The notes under the pieces were generated by a model. That model had not been told where the DNA came from, ran no database searches, and worked only from the letters and a program-made list of their open reading frames with translations. This document shows positions 17,367 to 25,710 of a stretch of DNA of 64,000 bases, piece after piece. The first letter of the stretch is position 1. Each line of letters opens with the position of its first letter. Made by a program: the position numbers and the translations under genes. The stretch spans positions 310,001-374,000 of the forward strand of contig NZ_DALZYX010000003.1 in NCBI RefSeq assembly GCF_031987975.1. Reading direction: 5' to 3'. This DNA comes from Pseudescherichia sp031987975 (GTDB taxonomy: Bacteria > Pseudomonadota > Gammaproteobacteria > Enterobacterales > Enterobacteriaceae).

Positions 17367-18287
17367 TTATTCGCCTTTTTTCGCCGCCTGGATATAGAGC
17401 ATCTCCAGCGCCAATGTCGCTGCGGCCAGGGCGGTAATCTCCGACTGGTCATATGCCGGCGCGACTTCCACCAGATCCATCCCCACGATGTCCAGATCCT
17501 GCAGGCCGCGCAGCAGCTTAATCGCGCGATCGGAGGTCAGGCCGCCAATTACCGGCGTACCGGTGCCCGGCGCGAAAGCCGGATCCAGGCAGTCGATATC
17601 AAACGTCAGGTAGACCGGCATGTCGCCAACGATCTGCTTCACCTGAGCGATGATGTCATCAACGCTACGATCGTTTACCTGGCAGGCATCCAGCACCGTA
17701 AAGCCGTTGTCTTTATCAAACTCGGTACGGATCCCGATCTGCACAGAGTGGTTCGGATCGATCAGACCTTCTTTCGGCGCGGTATAGAACATGGTGCCGT
17801 GATCGAACTCGCAGCCGTTGGAGTAGGTATCGGTGTGGGCATCGAAGTGCACCAGCGCCATCTTACCGAAGTGCTTCGCATGCGCGCGCAGCAGCGGCAG
17901 GGTGACAAAGTGGTCACCGCCGAAGGAGAGCATACGCTTGCCCGCCGCCAGCAGACGCTCGGCGTGGGCCTGAAGTTTTTCGCTCATCTCACGGGCGTCG
18001 CCAAAGGCGTAGACCAGGTCACCGCAGTCAACCACGTTCAGGCGCTCGCGCATGTCGAAGTTCCACGGGAAGCGGCAGTGCTCCCACGCCAGGTTGGTAG
18101 AGACCTGACGGATAGCGCCCGGACCCTGACGGCTACCGGAGCGTCCGGACGTCGCCATATCAAACGGCACACCGGTGATAACCCAGTCAGCATCGCTGTC
18201 GTACGGCTGGAAGTTCAGCGGCAGGCGTAAAAAACCAAATGCGTTAGATACCAGAGAGTTATCGTATTGATGACCTAAGGTGCTCAT
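17367..18287 (-). CDS. speB: Agmatinase
   Basis: Binuclear manganese ureohydrolase that converts agmatine to putrescine and urea. It has 306 residues, matching E. coli SpeB. The metal-binding segments FGGDHFVTLP, HFDAHTDTYS and TFDIDCLDP are intact. SpeA, which makes agmatine, is encoded 5.4 kb away on the same strand, whereas in K-12 the two are neighbours. A T-tract terminator hairpin and a long-range stem-loop precede the start codon by about 25 and 70 bases, so expression probably depends on read-through. Confidence 0.97.
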   Translation of the reverse strand: MSTLGHQYDNSLVSNAFGFLRLPLNFQPYDSDADWVITGVPFDMATSGRSGSRQGPGAIRQVSTNLAWEHCRFPWNFDMRERLNVVDCGDLVYAFGDAREMSEKLQAHAERLLAAGKRMLSFGGDHFVTLPLLRAHAKHFGKMALVHFDAHTDTYSNGCEFDHGTMFYTAPKEGLIDPNHSVQIGIRTEFDKDNGFTVLDACQVNDRSVDDIIAQVKQIVGDMPVYLTFDIDCLDPAFAPGTGTPVIGGLTSDRAIKLLRGLQDLDIVGMDLVEVAPAYDQSEITALAAATLALEMLYIQAAKKGE

Positions 18288-18311
18288 GGCTATGACCTCT
18301 TTTTCGTCGAT

Positions 18312-18354
18312 AAAAAAACCCTTCCGCGTCGTTAGGCCCGACGAGGAAGGGTTT
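18312..18354 (-). terminator. Intrinsic terminator in the speB leader
   Basis: A 10-bp perfect stem (AAACCCTTCC/GGAAGGGTTT) with an inner 5-bp stem (CGTCG/CGACG) ends on the minus strand in seven consecutive T residues, at 18318-18312. The speB ATG lies 25 bases past the tract. It could end the ogl operon transcript, or act as an attenuator for speB, since no promoter fits in the remaining space. Confidence 0.8.
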
Positions 18355-18358
18355 GAAT

Positions 18359-18441
18359 GGGGTGACTGCTTGTCTGGGGCGGATTATCGCCGTTAATCTG
18401 TACCGGTTCAAGTAAGTCCAAAATAATCTGCCCATCACCCC
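18359..18441 (-). promoter_or_regulatory. Structured RNA leader upstream of speB
   Basis: Outer arms GGGGTGA/TCACCCC (18359-18365 with 18435-18441) enclose a second complementary pair, 18377-18387 with 18423-18433, pairing 10 of 11 positions. About 35 bases lie within. The terminator hairpin follows four bases later on the minus strand. The layout resembles a riboswitch or attenuator, but I do not recognise a known family. Confidence 0.45.
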
Positions 18442-18463
18442 TGCGTTTACGTTCGTATCGACG

Positions 18464-18469
18464 ATTATA
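18464..18469 (-). promoter_or_regulatory. Candidate -10 element for speB
   Basis: A perfect TATAAT on the minus strand overlaps the TAA stop of the isomerase gene upstream. No good -35 hexamer is present at 16-18 bases. A start just downstream would give a leader of about 170 bases that contains both hairpins. Confidence 0.4.
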
Positions 18470-19280
18470 GCCCACGCAGATGGGTGATGAGCGGCCCGGC
18501 CTCCTCAATTAAGGTTTGCGTCGAGGGTGCGCAGAGACACTCCAGGGAGACCGCATGGTGATATCCGCTGTTTTTTAATGCCCGATAGATATCATCAATG
18601 GGAAGATGGCCATACCCCGGAAAGGCCCGGTTGGAGTCGGCGAAGTGGACGTGCTTCAGGCGCGATCCCAGCGTATCAATCGCTGCGGCAAAATCGCGAT
18701 CTTCAATGTTGGCGTGGAAAATATCCCACAGCACGCCAACGTTTTCCGGCGCATCGCTAAGGGTTAAAAATTCCATCATATCCTCTGCGCTGTGCAGATG
18801 GGCCATTTCGTACCGGTTAAGCGCTTCAATAACCAGCGTCACCCCGCACTTCTGCGCCTGCTCAACGCAGGGCTGCATCGCCTCGGCCAGCTCGTGCATA
18901 TACTGCGTTTTGCTCAAGGCGCGGTCCGTCGCCCGCAGAGAGCCAATTGTGACGTGGCTTGCCAACTGGGCGGCAACATCAATATGCTCAGAGAGCCGCT
19001 GCCGGGTGCGCTCGACAATAGCCCTGCCGCTGGCGAGCAGCGACAGACCGTCAAGCTTGCGAGCCTGGCCGGTGGCGATTGTGGTGCAGCCCAGCCCGTG
19101 ATAGTCCAGGCGCTGTTTCAGCCTGGCGATATCAATCCCTTCGTAATCATTAATGCAGAGTTCGGCGGCATCAAAGCCGCTCTTCGCCAGCCAGGCCAGG
19201 CCCTGTTCCAGCTCATTCGCCGTAAATGGCGAAAAGAGCGTGTCATACCGGCACGTCAGCGTTGCGCTAAATCTGATCAT
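18465..19280 (-). CDS. TIM-barrel sugar isomerase/epimerase
   Basis: A 271-residue protein of the xylose-isomerase-like AP-endonuclease-2 superfamily, which includes hydroxypyruvate isomerase and tagatose/psicose 3-epimerases. The expected metal-ligand pattern is visible: VIEALNRYE (Glu), WDIFHANIEDR (Asp, His), KHVHFADSNR (His) and SLECLCAP (Glu near the C-terminus). No signal peptide, so cytoplasmic. It is the last gene of a three-gene run after ogl and the binding protein, 49 bases downstream of the latter. A role in processing the unsaturated uronate monomers made by Ogl is plausible. The exact substrate cannot be read from sequence. Confidence 0.8.
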   Translation of the reverse strand: MIRFSATLTCRYDTLFSPFTANELEQGLAWLAKSGFDAAELCINDYEGIDIARLKQRLDYHGLGCTTIATGQARKLDGLSLLASGRAIVERTRQRLSEHIDVAAQLASHVTIGSLRATDRALSKTQYMHELAEAMQPCVEQAQKCGVTLVIEALNRYEMAHLHSAEDMMEFLTLSDAPENVGVLWDIFHANIEDRDFAAAIDTLGSRLKHVHFADSNRAFPGYGHLPIDDIYRALKNSGYHHAVSLECLCAPSTQTLIEEAGPLITHLRGL

Positions 19281-19329
19281 AGGTCCACCCTGATAGCGTG
19301 GCCGGCACCCAGGGTCCCGGCCCGGTATG

Positions 19330-20613
19330 TTATTTCACTGCCTTACTTAGGATTCGGCTGGCATTACGGGGGAACTGCTCTGCTGCCTCTTTCACCGTCA
19401 GCTTGCCGTGGTCGATGTTCTCTATGGTGTTGCGCCACAGCTCCACGAATTTCGGATTATCAAAATGGGGCGAGGTGGGAATGGCATGGGGCAGCGCCAG
19501 CGAGGATTTAATCCCGGCCACGGTGATATTGTCCTCCTGAATAACCCCCTCCTCGCTCAGCTGCTGGTAAGCCTTTTTGCTCAGCGGCGTCCCACGCTCC
19601 AGCCCCATGGCTTTCACACCCTGGGGATCGTTCATCAGGAAGTCGATTAGCTTCGCGGCCTCCGCCGGGTGCTTCGTCGATTTACCGATGCTGAACATCA
19701 TCGTCGGTTTGAAGAACAGCCCGGCATCCTTTGCCCCCGGCAGCATGAAGAACGGTCCCAGCTCCAGTGTGTCGTAAGGCGCGGTCAGGTTGTTTTCATA
19801 CATCACGGCGTTGGTGTTCCACATATAGACGCCGCCCCACTTGCCCTGGATCCAGGGCTTCATTTCCCAGGTGTTGGTTTTGCCATAAGAGGTCAGCACC
19901 CGCATGGAGGGGAAAACATGGTTATCCACCAGATCCTTATAGATCTGGAAAAAAGCCTCCCACTGCTGCGGGGTATAGGTGAATTTTCCCGTGCTCTCAT
20001 TGATGGCCGGAATGTTGTACTTCTGCACCATCCAGGACTGAACCAGCGTCAGCGACTCCATGTAGTCGAGAACCAGCGGGTATTTCTCTTTATCTTTTGC
20101 CTCAAAGGCTTTTCCGGCGGCCATCAGCTCTGTCCAGCTCTGTGGATAGCTGACGCCCATCTCTTCCCACAGCTTTTTGTTGTAGTAGAAGCTGCGGGCG
20201 GTGACCGCCACCGGCAGACCGTTCAGCTTGCCGTCTACCGTGGTGCTGCTGAGCGACTGCGGATCGTACTGCTGAAGATCGAGCACCGCTTTCTGTTTAT
20301 AAAGGTCGTAAAAACCGTTACCGTCCTTTGAGAAGAGCGGCAGCCAGTTCCAGTTGGTCTGGATCACATCCGGCTCGTTCCCTCCGGCTATCTGCACCGT
20401 CAGGCGTGACAGGTAGCCTTCCCAGCCGGCGTACTCCGCTTTCACTTTGATATCGGGATACTTATCTTCAAACAGTTTTATGGCCTCCAGCGTGGCCTGG
20501 TGACGGCTGTTACCGCCCCACCATGAGATACGGATCTCCGCTGCCTGGGCAGCCGTCAGACAGGAGCACGCCAGCAAAAACGACGCGGCAACGGGGGCGA
20601 TAAGCTTATGCAT
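19330..20613 (-). CDS. Extracellular sugar-binding protein, TogB-like
   Basis: Family 1 solute-binding protein of an ABC importer, 427 residues. The signal peptide ends near TAAQAAEI. The mature start AEIRISWWGGNSRHQATLEA resembles TogB, the periplasmic oligogalacturonide-binding protein of pectinolytic enterobacteria. Further family segments are GGNEPDVIQTNWNWLP and FNMLP-like GPFFMLPGAKDAG. It lies 14 bases downstream of ogl, so they are co-transcribed. No permease or ATPase gene accompanies it in this window. It must therefore use a membrane unit encoded elsewhere or act outside import. The TogB match is from memory; substrate inferred from context. Confidence 0.82.
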   Translation of the reverse strand: MHKLIAPVAASFLLACSCLTAAQAAEIRISWWGGNSRHQATLEAIKLFEDKYPDIKVKAEYAGWEGYLSRLTVQIAGGNEPDVIQTNWNWLPLFSKDGNGFYDLYKQKAVLDLQQYDPQSLSSTTVDGKLNGLPVAVTARSFYYNKKLWEEMGVSYPQSWTELMAAGKAFEAKDKEKYPLVLDYMESLTLVQSWMVQKYNIPAINESTGKFTYTPQQWEAFFQIYKDLVDNHVFPSMRVLTSYGKTNTWEMKPWIQGKWGGVYMWNTNAVMYENNLTAPYDTLELGPFFMLPGAKDAGLFFKPTMMFSIGKSTKHPAEAAKLIDFLMNDPQGVKAMGLERGTPLSKKAYQQLSEEGVIQEDNITVAGIKSSLALPHAIPTSPHFDNPKFVELWRNTIENIDHGKLTVKEAAEQFPRNASRILSKAVK

Positions 20614-20627
20614 GAAAAGCTCCTTGT

Positions 20628-21806
20628 TTAGCTGTGGATCTGGCGTAAAACGTCTTCTGGAATTTCGGCCAGGTAGAGTGCTGGCTTGCCGTCTTTGTCG
20701 GTACTGAACAGAACCGCTTTCTCATCGGGAGTGAATGACGGATGCGGATGCGTCACCTGCCGGTCGCCGTCCAGCACCTGCCATGAGGAGCCGTGGCGGG
20801 CAATTTTGTGGGCCTGCTTGTTTTTTAAATCAAAGAGCCACAGCCAGGGATCGCTGGTGTCGCCATAGCCTGCGTTATCGGCGATATCAATGGGTACTCC
20901 GGAACCATCCCCGACCGCCAGCGATCCGCTGTCGTTGCTCATGACGTGTGAGCAGGGCGGCATCGCCATCAGGCGCTCATCTTCGCCGGTCTCACCGTCG
21001 ATGCGGCAGAGATAGCGCACGGGGCTGTTTTTGACGTAGGTGACATACATCAGGGCAGATCCATCCGGCACCCAGAACTCATGCGTATAGCTCTCTCCCG
21101 GCGCAGGTTCCCGGGCCTTGCGGATGTTGCTGCCATCCTCATTCATCAGCCACATGCGGGCATCGACGCGATCGAGCGGCCCTTCGTGGCAGAAGGCCAC
21201 GGTGTTGTCATCGAACGGTCGGTAGATGGGATGTCCCAGCCACTGGTTCTCCTCCAGCAGCGTCTCCCGCTCTCCGCTACGCAGGTCGATACGGATCACA
21301 CGACAGCGCGGCTCTTCAGCATAGAACTCCTGAAAGACGGTCCAGTCGCTGATGGGCCGCCAGCTGTCGCGATGGATCTCTACGCCAACCAGCTTGTCGC
21401 AGGCGGAGTTTGCCACCCAGGTGCCATATCCTACCCACTCATCGGGCACACGGTATACCGCCTCCTCCTGTAAGGTCGCCAGGGTGACGCGCATTAAATT
21501 GCGTTCACCTTTGACATAATAGAGATAATGTTCATCGGGGGATAAAAAACCGCCAAAGGTATTATCCCCTGGCCCTTCGGTTAACTGCGTCGCTACGCCG
21601 GTAGCCAGGTCAAGTAAATAGTAATTACGATGGGTATCAAACTCGCCGGCAAAAATAAGCTTGTTGCCGCCGTCAATAAAGCACTTCTGATAAAAGTAAT
21701 TACGGTGGCAAATAACATCCGTTGGCGTAAAACGAGTGACCTTCGCACCGGTATCTTCATCAATATAACGTTCATAGTTTAGTTGCAGCGTAGTACCTTT
21801 AGCCAT
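20628..21806 (-). CDS. ogl: Oligogalacturonate lyase (PL22)
   Basis: Cytoplasmic polysaccharide lyase family 22 enzyme that cleaves short (un)saturated galacturonides to 5-keto-4-deoxyuronate. It has 392 residues, close to the 388 of Dickeya Ogl. Recognisable segments are TPTDVICHRNYFYQKCF, GDNTFGGFLSPDE, WLGHPIYRP, FCHEGPLDRVDARMW and the metal-ligand stretch QVTHPHPSFTP. It has no signal peptide. First gene of the minus-strand run ogl, binding protein, isomerase. It is divergent from the GH67-like gene across a 141-base gap. I saw no convincing KdgR operator there. Confidence 0.93.
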   Translation of the reverse strand: MAKGTTLQLNYERYIDEDTGAKVTRFTPTDVICHRNYFYQKCFIDGGNKLIFAGEFDTHRNYYLLDLATGVATQLTEGPGDNTFGGFLSPDEHYLYYVKGERNLMRVTLATLQEEAVYRVPDEWVGYGTWVANSACDKLVGVEIHRDSWRPISDWTVFQEFYAEEPRCRVIRIDLRSGERETLLEENQWLGHPIYRPFDDNTVAFCHEGPLDRVDARMWLMNEDGSNIRKAREPAPGESYTHEFWVPDGSALMYVTYVKNSPVRYLCRIDGETGEDERLMAMPPCSHVMSNDSGSLAVGDGSGVPIDIADNAGYGDTSDPWLWLFDLKNKQAHKIARHGSSWQVLDGDRQVTHPHPSFTPDEKAVLFSTDKDGKPALYLAEIPEDVLRQIHS

Positions 21807-21947
21807 ACCTTCCTCTCATTGATACGCAATCAGCCCGGTCGCCTTCGAGCAGGCTCACACTTTCTGTTTTACTCAGGCCGCGATGTTTGACCTTTCACCA
21901 CGCCGCCTCTAGCATTCCCGCTCAACGTTGGCTGCGGGATATGCGTA

Positions 21948-23519
21948 ATGACAACAACGAAGCCTTATCTGTTAATGGAAATAAACTCCCCTGAAATATG
22001 GCGCTGGTCTTTTTTTGAAAAAACCGTGAGCATGGCGCAACGCTATGGCTTTCAGGGCATCGTTATTCATCAACAGTCGTTATTAGCCCGCCTGGCCGCA
22101 CCGTCACCGCGCTGTCATAGCGCTGAGTTAATTAACCTGAAGCTTGTTCAGGAAAACGCGCTTATTTATCTGCAAAAAGCGGGAGAATATTTGCAGCAGC
22201 GCGGCTTACAATTTTGGTTACAGGGCGAAGCCACGCCCGATAGCCATGAGCTAAAAGCAAAGTTCCCGGAGTTTTTTCTCTCTGAAAATAGCGCCAGCGA
22301 TTTTATTGACTATTTCTTTCAGCACAGCATTCCGCAGATGTTGGCCGCGCTGCCTGCCGTTCGCGGCTTGCGTCTTTCGCTATCGACTCCCGACGTCAGC
22401 AATGAACGCTGGAAAACGTCACTAAAAACGCTTTACCAGGGTATTCGTCAGCTGGGACGCCAGCTTATCCTGCGCGACTATCAGGACAAAACCTGGCCCC
22501 GGCAGATGCTGCGTATCGCCCTGGAAGCGCTTCCCGACGATGTCCGCGCTTCTGTTAAGGCCACCGAGCTTGATTACCGCCCGGGCTTTGCCAATAACCC
22601 TAACCTGCTTAACATTCACGGTAACCGGAAGTGGCTGGAGCTGGATCTCTGGGGCCTGGAGTATGGCTGGACCCTGCTCCCCTGCTACCTGCTGGAAGAG
22701 ATCCATCAACGGCTCACCTGGCTTAGCCAGCACGCCGGTAGCGCTCCCGAGGCCATTTCCGTACGTATCGACTGGGAGTGGCTGCCGGATCTGGCCCTTT
22801 CTGACTCCCTCAATGAACTTAACCTCTCCGGCCTTTCCCGCCTGGTTAACGAGCCGGACGTCTCTTCGCGCCAGATTGTTAGCCACTGGCTGCAGCAGCG
22901 TGCCGCCATATCCGCTCACGATCTCAGCGCGATCGGCGATATTATCATTGCCAGCCATGAGTGGAGCTGTAAGACACCCAATCTGTTAGGCCGCGTGTTG
23001 CAGAGCCACAGTCGGCTCCCGGCGGATTTTACCCATGCGCTGCACCTGCTTCATCTTGATACCCGCAGCGCCAACTGGACACAGTCCTTTCAGCCTCTGA
23101 TGCCCAGCGACGATCCCGACCTGGGTTATCAGCAGCGACAGCTGATTGAGCTGGAGATCCAGCGCAGCCGCTTTCTTGCCGACTACATGCATAGCCGCTC
23201 GCTTAAGCTGCTGCCCGATGCTCCGCTGGCGGGCGAAACCCGGCAAGCCATCAGCGGCAGCGTTGTCCGTGCCCTAAAGTACACCCAGATTTACAGCGCG
23301 TTCACCCAGGCGCTGACGCTCAAGCTCTGGCTGCGTAAATATGGGGAACAGGCGGATATCCGCTCCCAGTTCAATGCTGCCCTACACGAATTTAGCCGTC
23401 AGAATCGGGAGCTTACGGCGTGGTTTGAGCAGCACGGGGCGCAGCATCCGCTTGCCTTCGAAACGCTGCTCAATCCGCAGCGTATCGCGACCTTGATTGC
23501 CAGCCTGCAACACGATTAA
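21948..23519 (+). CDS. Cytoplasmic protein resembling GH67 alpha-glucuronidase
   Basis: A 523-residue protein that I do not recognise as a named family member. It has no signal peptide. The first half alternates like a TIM barrel (GFQGIVIHQQSLLARL, VRGLRLSLSTPDVS). The middle segment WLELDLWGLEYGWTLLPCYL is followed by ISVRIDWEW and NELNLSGLSRLVNEPDVS. This is the layout of GH67 alpha-glucuronidases, where the strand with Q-E-Y is followed by a loose barrel end and a helical C-terminal domain. The helical C-terminus here spans about residues 390-523. It is divergent from ogl, so a role on uronate-containing oligosaccharides is likely but unproven. It could also be a non-catalytic relative. 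Confidence 0.6.
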   Translation: MTTTKPYLLMEINSPEIWRWSFFEKTVSMAQRYGFQGIVIHQQSLLARLAAPSPRCHSAELINLKLVQENALIYLQKAGEYLQQRGLQFWLQGEATPDSHELKAKFPEFFLSENSASDFIDYFFQHSIPQMLAALPAVRGLRLSLSTPDVSNERWKTSLKTLYQGIRQLGRQLILRDYQDKTWPRQMLRIALEALPDDVRASVKATELDYRPGFANNPNLLNIHGNRKWLELDLWGLEYGWTLLPCYLLEEIHQRLTWLSQHAGSAPEAISVRIDWEWLPDLALSDSLNELNLSGLSRLVNEPDVSSRQIVSHWLQQRAAISAHDLSAIGDIIIASHEWSCKTPNLLGRVLQSHSRLPADFTHALHLLHLDTRSANWTQSFQPLMPSDDPDLGYQQRQLIELEIQRSRFLADYMHSRSLKLLPDAPLAGETRQAISGSVVRALKYTQIYSAFTQALTLKLWLRKYGEQADIRSQFNAALHEFSRQNRELTAWFEQHGAQHPLAFETLLNPQRIATLIASLQHD

Positions 23520-23686
23520 GCGATGGGTTAAGCATGGCGGTACCACAGCGGGAAGTAAATTACGAGGGCTGGCAGAAAGAGGTCCGAAAGCCGGAGAATG
23601 GGAGAAAAAGCGAAGGCCATCACGACCTGGGAAGATTTCAGGTGATGCTGGTCACATTCTGACTGTAGAGTTTTGTGATCTTCATA

Positions 23687-23717
23687 GAAAAGCCCGGCAG
23701 CACTGAGGCCGCCGGGC
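23687..23717 (-). terminator. Terminator after speA
   Basis: Arms GCCCGGC/GCCGGGC with a 12-base loop lie nine bases past the speA stop and are followed on the minus strand by TTTTCTAT. This would separate speA from the ogl block downstream. Confidence 0.75.
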
Positions 23718-23725
23718 AAACACGA

Positions 23726-25702
23726 TTACTCGTCTTCGAGATAGGTGTAGCCGTAAAGCCCGGCTTCGAACTCTTCGAGGAACTGCTGCTGCAGCGCGTC
23801 GTCCAGCCCGGTCTGCTTCACCTGATCGCGGAAGTGGGTCAGCAGCGTGTTCGGATCGAGCTGCACGTACTCCAGCATATCCGCCACCGTGTCCCCTTCG
23901 TCGGATAGCTCTACCTCAACGCTGCCGTCGGGGAAGACAAAGACGTCAACCGCTTCGGTATCGCCAAACAGGTTGTGCATGTTGCCGAGGATCTCCTGAT
24001 ACGCGCCGACCATAAAGAAGCCCAGCAGCGGCGGGTTGTCAGGATCGTACTCCGGCATCGGCATCGTCGTGGCGATCCCGTCCCCGTCCACGTAGTGATC
24101 GATAGCCCCGTCGGAATCGCAGGTGATATCCAGCAGCACCGCACGACGCTCCGGCACCTGATCCAGACCCTCCAGCGGCAGCACCGGGAAGAGCTGGTCG
24201 ATCCCCCACGCATCCGGCATCGACTGGAACAGCGAGAAGTTGACGTACATTTTGTCCGCCATCCGCTCCTGCAGCTCATCGATAATCGGACGGTGCGCGC
24301 GGTTGCTCGGATCGAGCTGCTTCTGCACTTCGTGGCACATATTCAGGTAGAGCTGCTCTGCCCAGGCGCGCTCCTGCAGGCTGAAGGCGCCGGAGGAGTA
24401 GCCGATATGAATATCGTGCAGATCCATCTGGCTGTCGTGCAACCACTCGCGCAGCGAGCGGCGGGTGCCTGGCTCGTGCATCTCCTGCCATGTCTCCCAC
24501 ATGCTTTGCAGCGCGCGCGGGGCATTGTCGGCTGGCGGCGTCGCTTTGGTATATTCGTTGCGCTCTACGCCGATAATGTTTGACACCAGTACGGTATGGT
24601 GCGCGGTGACGGCACGGCCGGACTCGGTGATCACCGTCGGGTGCGGCAGACCGTGCTCTTCGCAGGCGTCGCCAATGGCCCAGATAATGTTATTCGCATA
24701 CTCGTTCAGGCCGTAGTTGACCGAACAGTCAGACTGGGAGCGGGTGCCCTCGTAGTCCACGCCCAGGCCACCGCCCACGTCAAAGCACTCGATATTGACG
24801 CCCAGCTTGTGCAGCTCAACGTAGAAACGGGCCGATTCACGCACGCCGGTAGCGATATCACGAATGTTGGCCATCTGCGAACCGAGGTGGAAGTGCAGGA
24901 GCTGAATGCTGTCGAGACGCCCGCGCTCGCGGAGGATCTCCACCAGCTGCAATACCTGGGTTGCTGCCAGACCGAACTTGGATTTTTCGCCGCCGGAGGA
25001 CTGCCATTTGCCGGAGCCTTGCGAGGCCAGACGCGCCCGCACGCCAAGGCGTGGGATCACGTTCAGACGCTCGGCCTCTTCCAGCACGATGGCAACTTCA
25101 GACATCTTCTCAATGACCAGATAGACCTTGTGGCCCATCTTCTCACCGATCAGCGCCAGGCGAATATACTCCCGGTCCTTATAGCCGTTACAGACGATGA
25201 CGCTGCGGGTCATGCCCGCGTGCGCCAGGACCGCCATCAGCTCGGCCTTCGAGCCGGCCTCAAGACCCAGCGGCTCGCCGGAGTGGATCAGGGATTCAAT
25301 GACGCGGCGGTGCTGGTTAACCTTGATGGGGTAGACCAGAAAATAGTTGCCGTTATAGCCGTAGGACTCACGGGCGCGCTTGAACGCGGCGTTAATAGAG
25401 CGCAGACGGTGCTGCAGGATCTGCGGGAAGCAGAACAGCGCAGGCAGGCGTTGCCCCTGGGCCTCGCGGGCTTTCACCAGCTGAGCGAGGTCAACGCGCG
25501 CTTCCGGCACGTCAGGATCGGGGCAGACGGTGATATGGCCCAGCTCGTTGACGTCGTAATAGTTATTGCCCCACCAGGCAATATTGTATGTGCGCAGCAT
25601 CTTACTGGCTTCCTGGGAGCTCATCGCTACCTCCTGCATGGAACGTAGTACACCTTGTTCGCCCGCTGACGAAGGCGAAACCGAAGAGATGTCGTCAGAC
25701 AT
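23726..25702 (-). CDS. speA: Biosynthetic arginine decarboxylase
   Basis: PLP-dependent decarboxylase making agmatine from arginine, the first step of the SpeA-SpeB putrescine route. The start at ATG 25702 (MSDDISSVSP) gives 658 residues, the E. coli length; an ATG 12 bases upstream is the alternative. Lys127 in VYPIKVNQHR is the PLP lysine. Other landmarks are HFHLGSQMANIRD and FDVGGGLGVDYEG of the alanine-racemase-like barrel and the C-terminal LLDITCDSDG. yqgB lies eight bases upstream of the start. speB is separated by the ogl block, so the two steps are probably no longer in one transcript here. Confidence 0.97.
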   Translation of the reverse strand: MSDDISSVSPSSAGEQGVLRSMQEVAMSSQEASKMLRTYNIAWWGNNYYDVNELGHITVCPDPDVPEARVDLAQLVKAREAQGQRLPALFCFPQILQHRLRSINAAFKRARESYGYNGNYFLVYPIKVNQHRRVIESLIHSGEPLGLEAGSKAELMAVLAHAGMTRSVIVCNGYKDREYIRLALIGEKMGHKVYLVIEKMSEVAIVLEEAERLNVIPRLGVRARLASQGSGKWQSSGGEKSKFGLAATQVLQLVEILRERGRLDSIQLLHFHLGSQMANIRDIATGVRESARFYVELHKLGVNIECFDVGGGLGVDYEGTRSQSDCSVNYGLNEYANNIIWAIGDACEEHGLPHPTVITESGRAVTAHHTVLVSNIIGVERNEYTKATPPADNAPRALQSMWETWQEMHEPGTRRSLREWLHDSQMDLHDIHIGYSSGAFSLQERAWAEQLYLNMCHEVQKQLDPSNRAHRPIIDELQERMADKMYVNFSLFQSMPDAWGIDQLFPVLPLEGLDQVPERRAVLLDITCDSDGAIDHYVDGDGIATTMPMPEYDPDNPPLLGFFMVGAYQEILGNMHNLFGDTEAVDVFVFPDGSVEVELSDEGDTVADMLEYVQLDPNTLLTHFRDQVKQTGLDDALQQQFLEEFEAGLYGYTYLEDE

Positions 25703-25710
25703 AGCGAACC

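Noticed and set aside
18359..18441. Known riboswitch class (ykkC, mini-ykkC, TPP, yybP) for the speB leader
   Set aside because: None of the conserved motifs of these classes could be found. Reported only as an unassigned structured leader.
21807..21947. KdgR operator between ogl and the GH67-like gene
   Set aside because: TGTTTGACCTTTCA was considered but lacks the AT-rich symmetric arms of KdgR boxes.
23497..23706. 69-codon plus-strand ORF after the GH67-like gene
   Set aside because: It overlaps the gene end and the speA terminator, has no ribosome binding site or recognisable domain, and its composition is Arg/Lys/Gly-rich as expected from read-through of non-coding DNA.
24596..25648. 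350-codon plus-strand ORF antisense to speA
   Set aside because: Mirror frame of speA.
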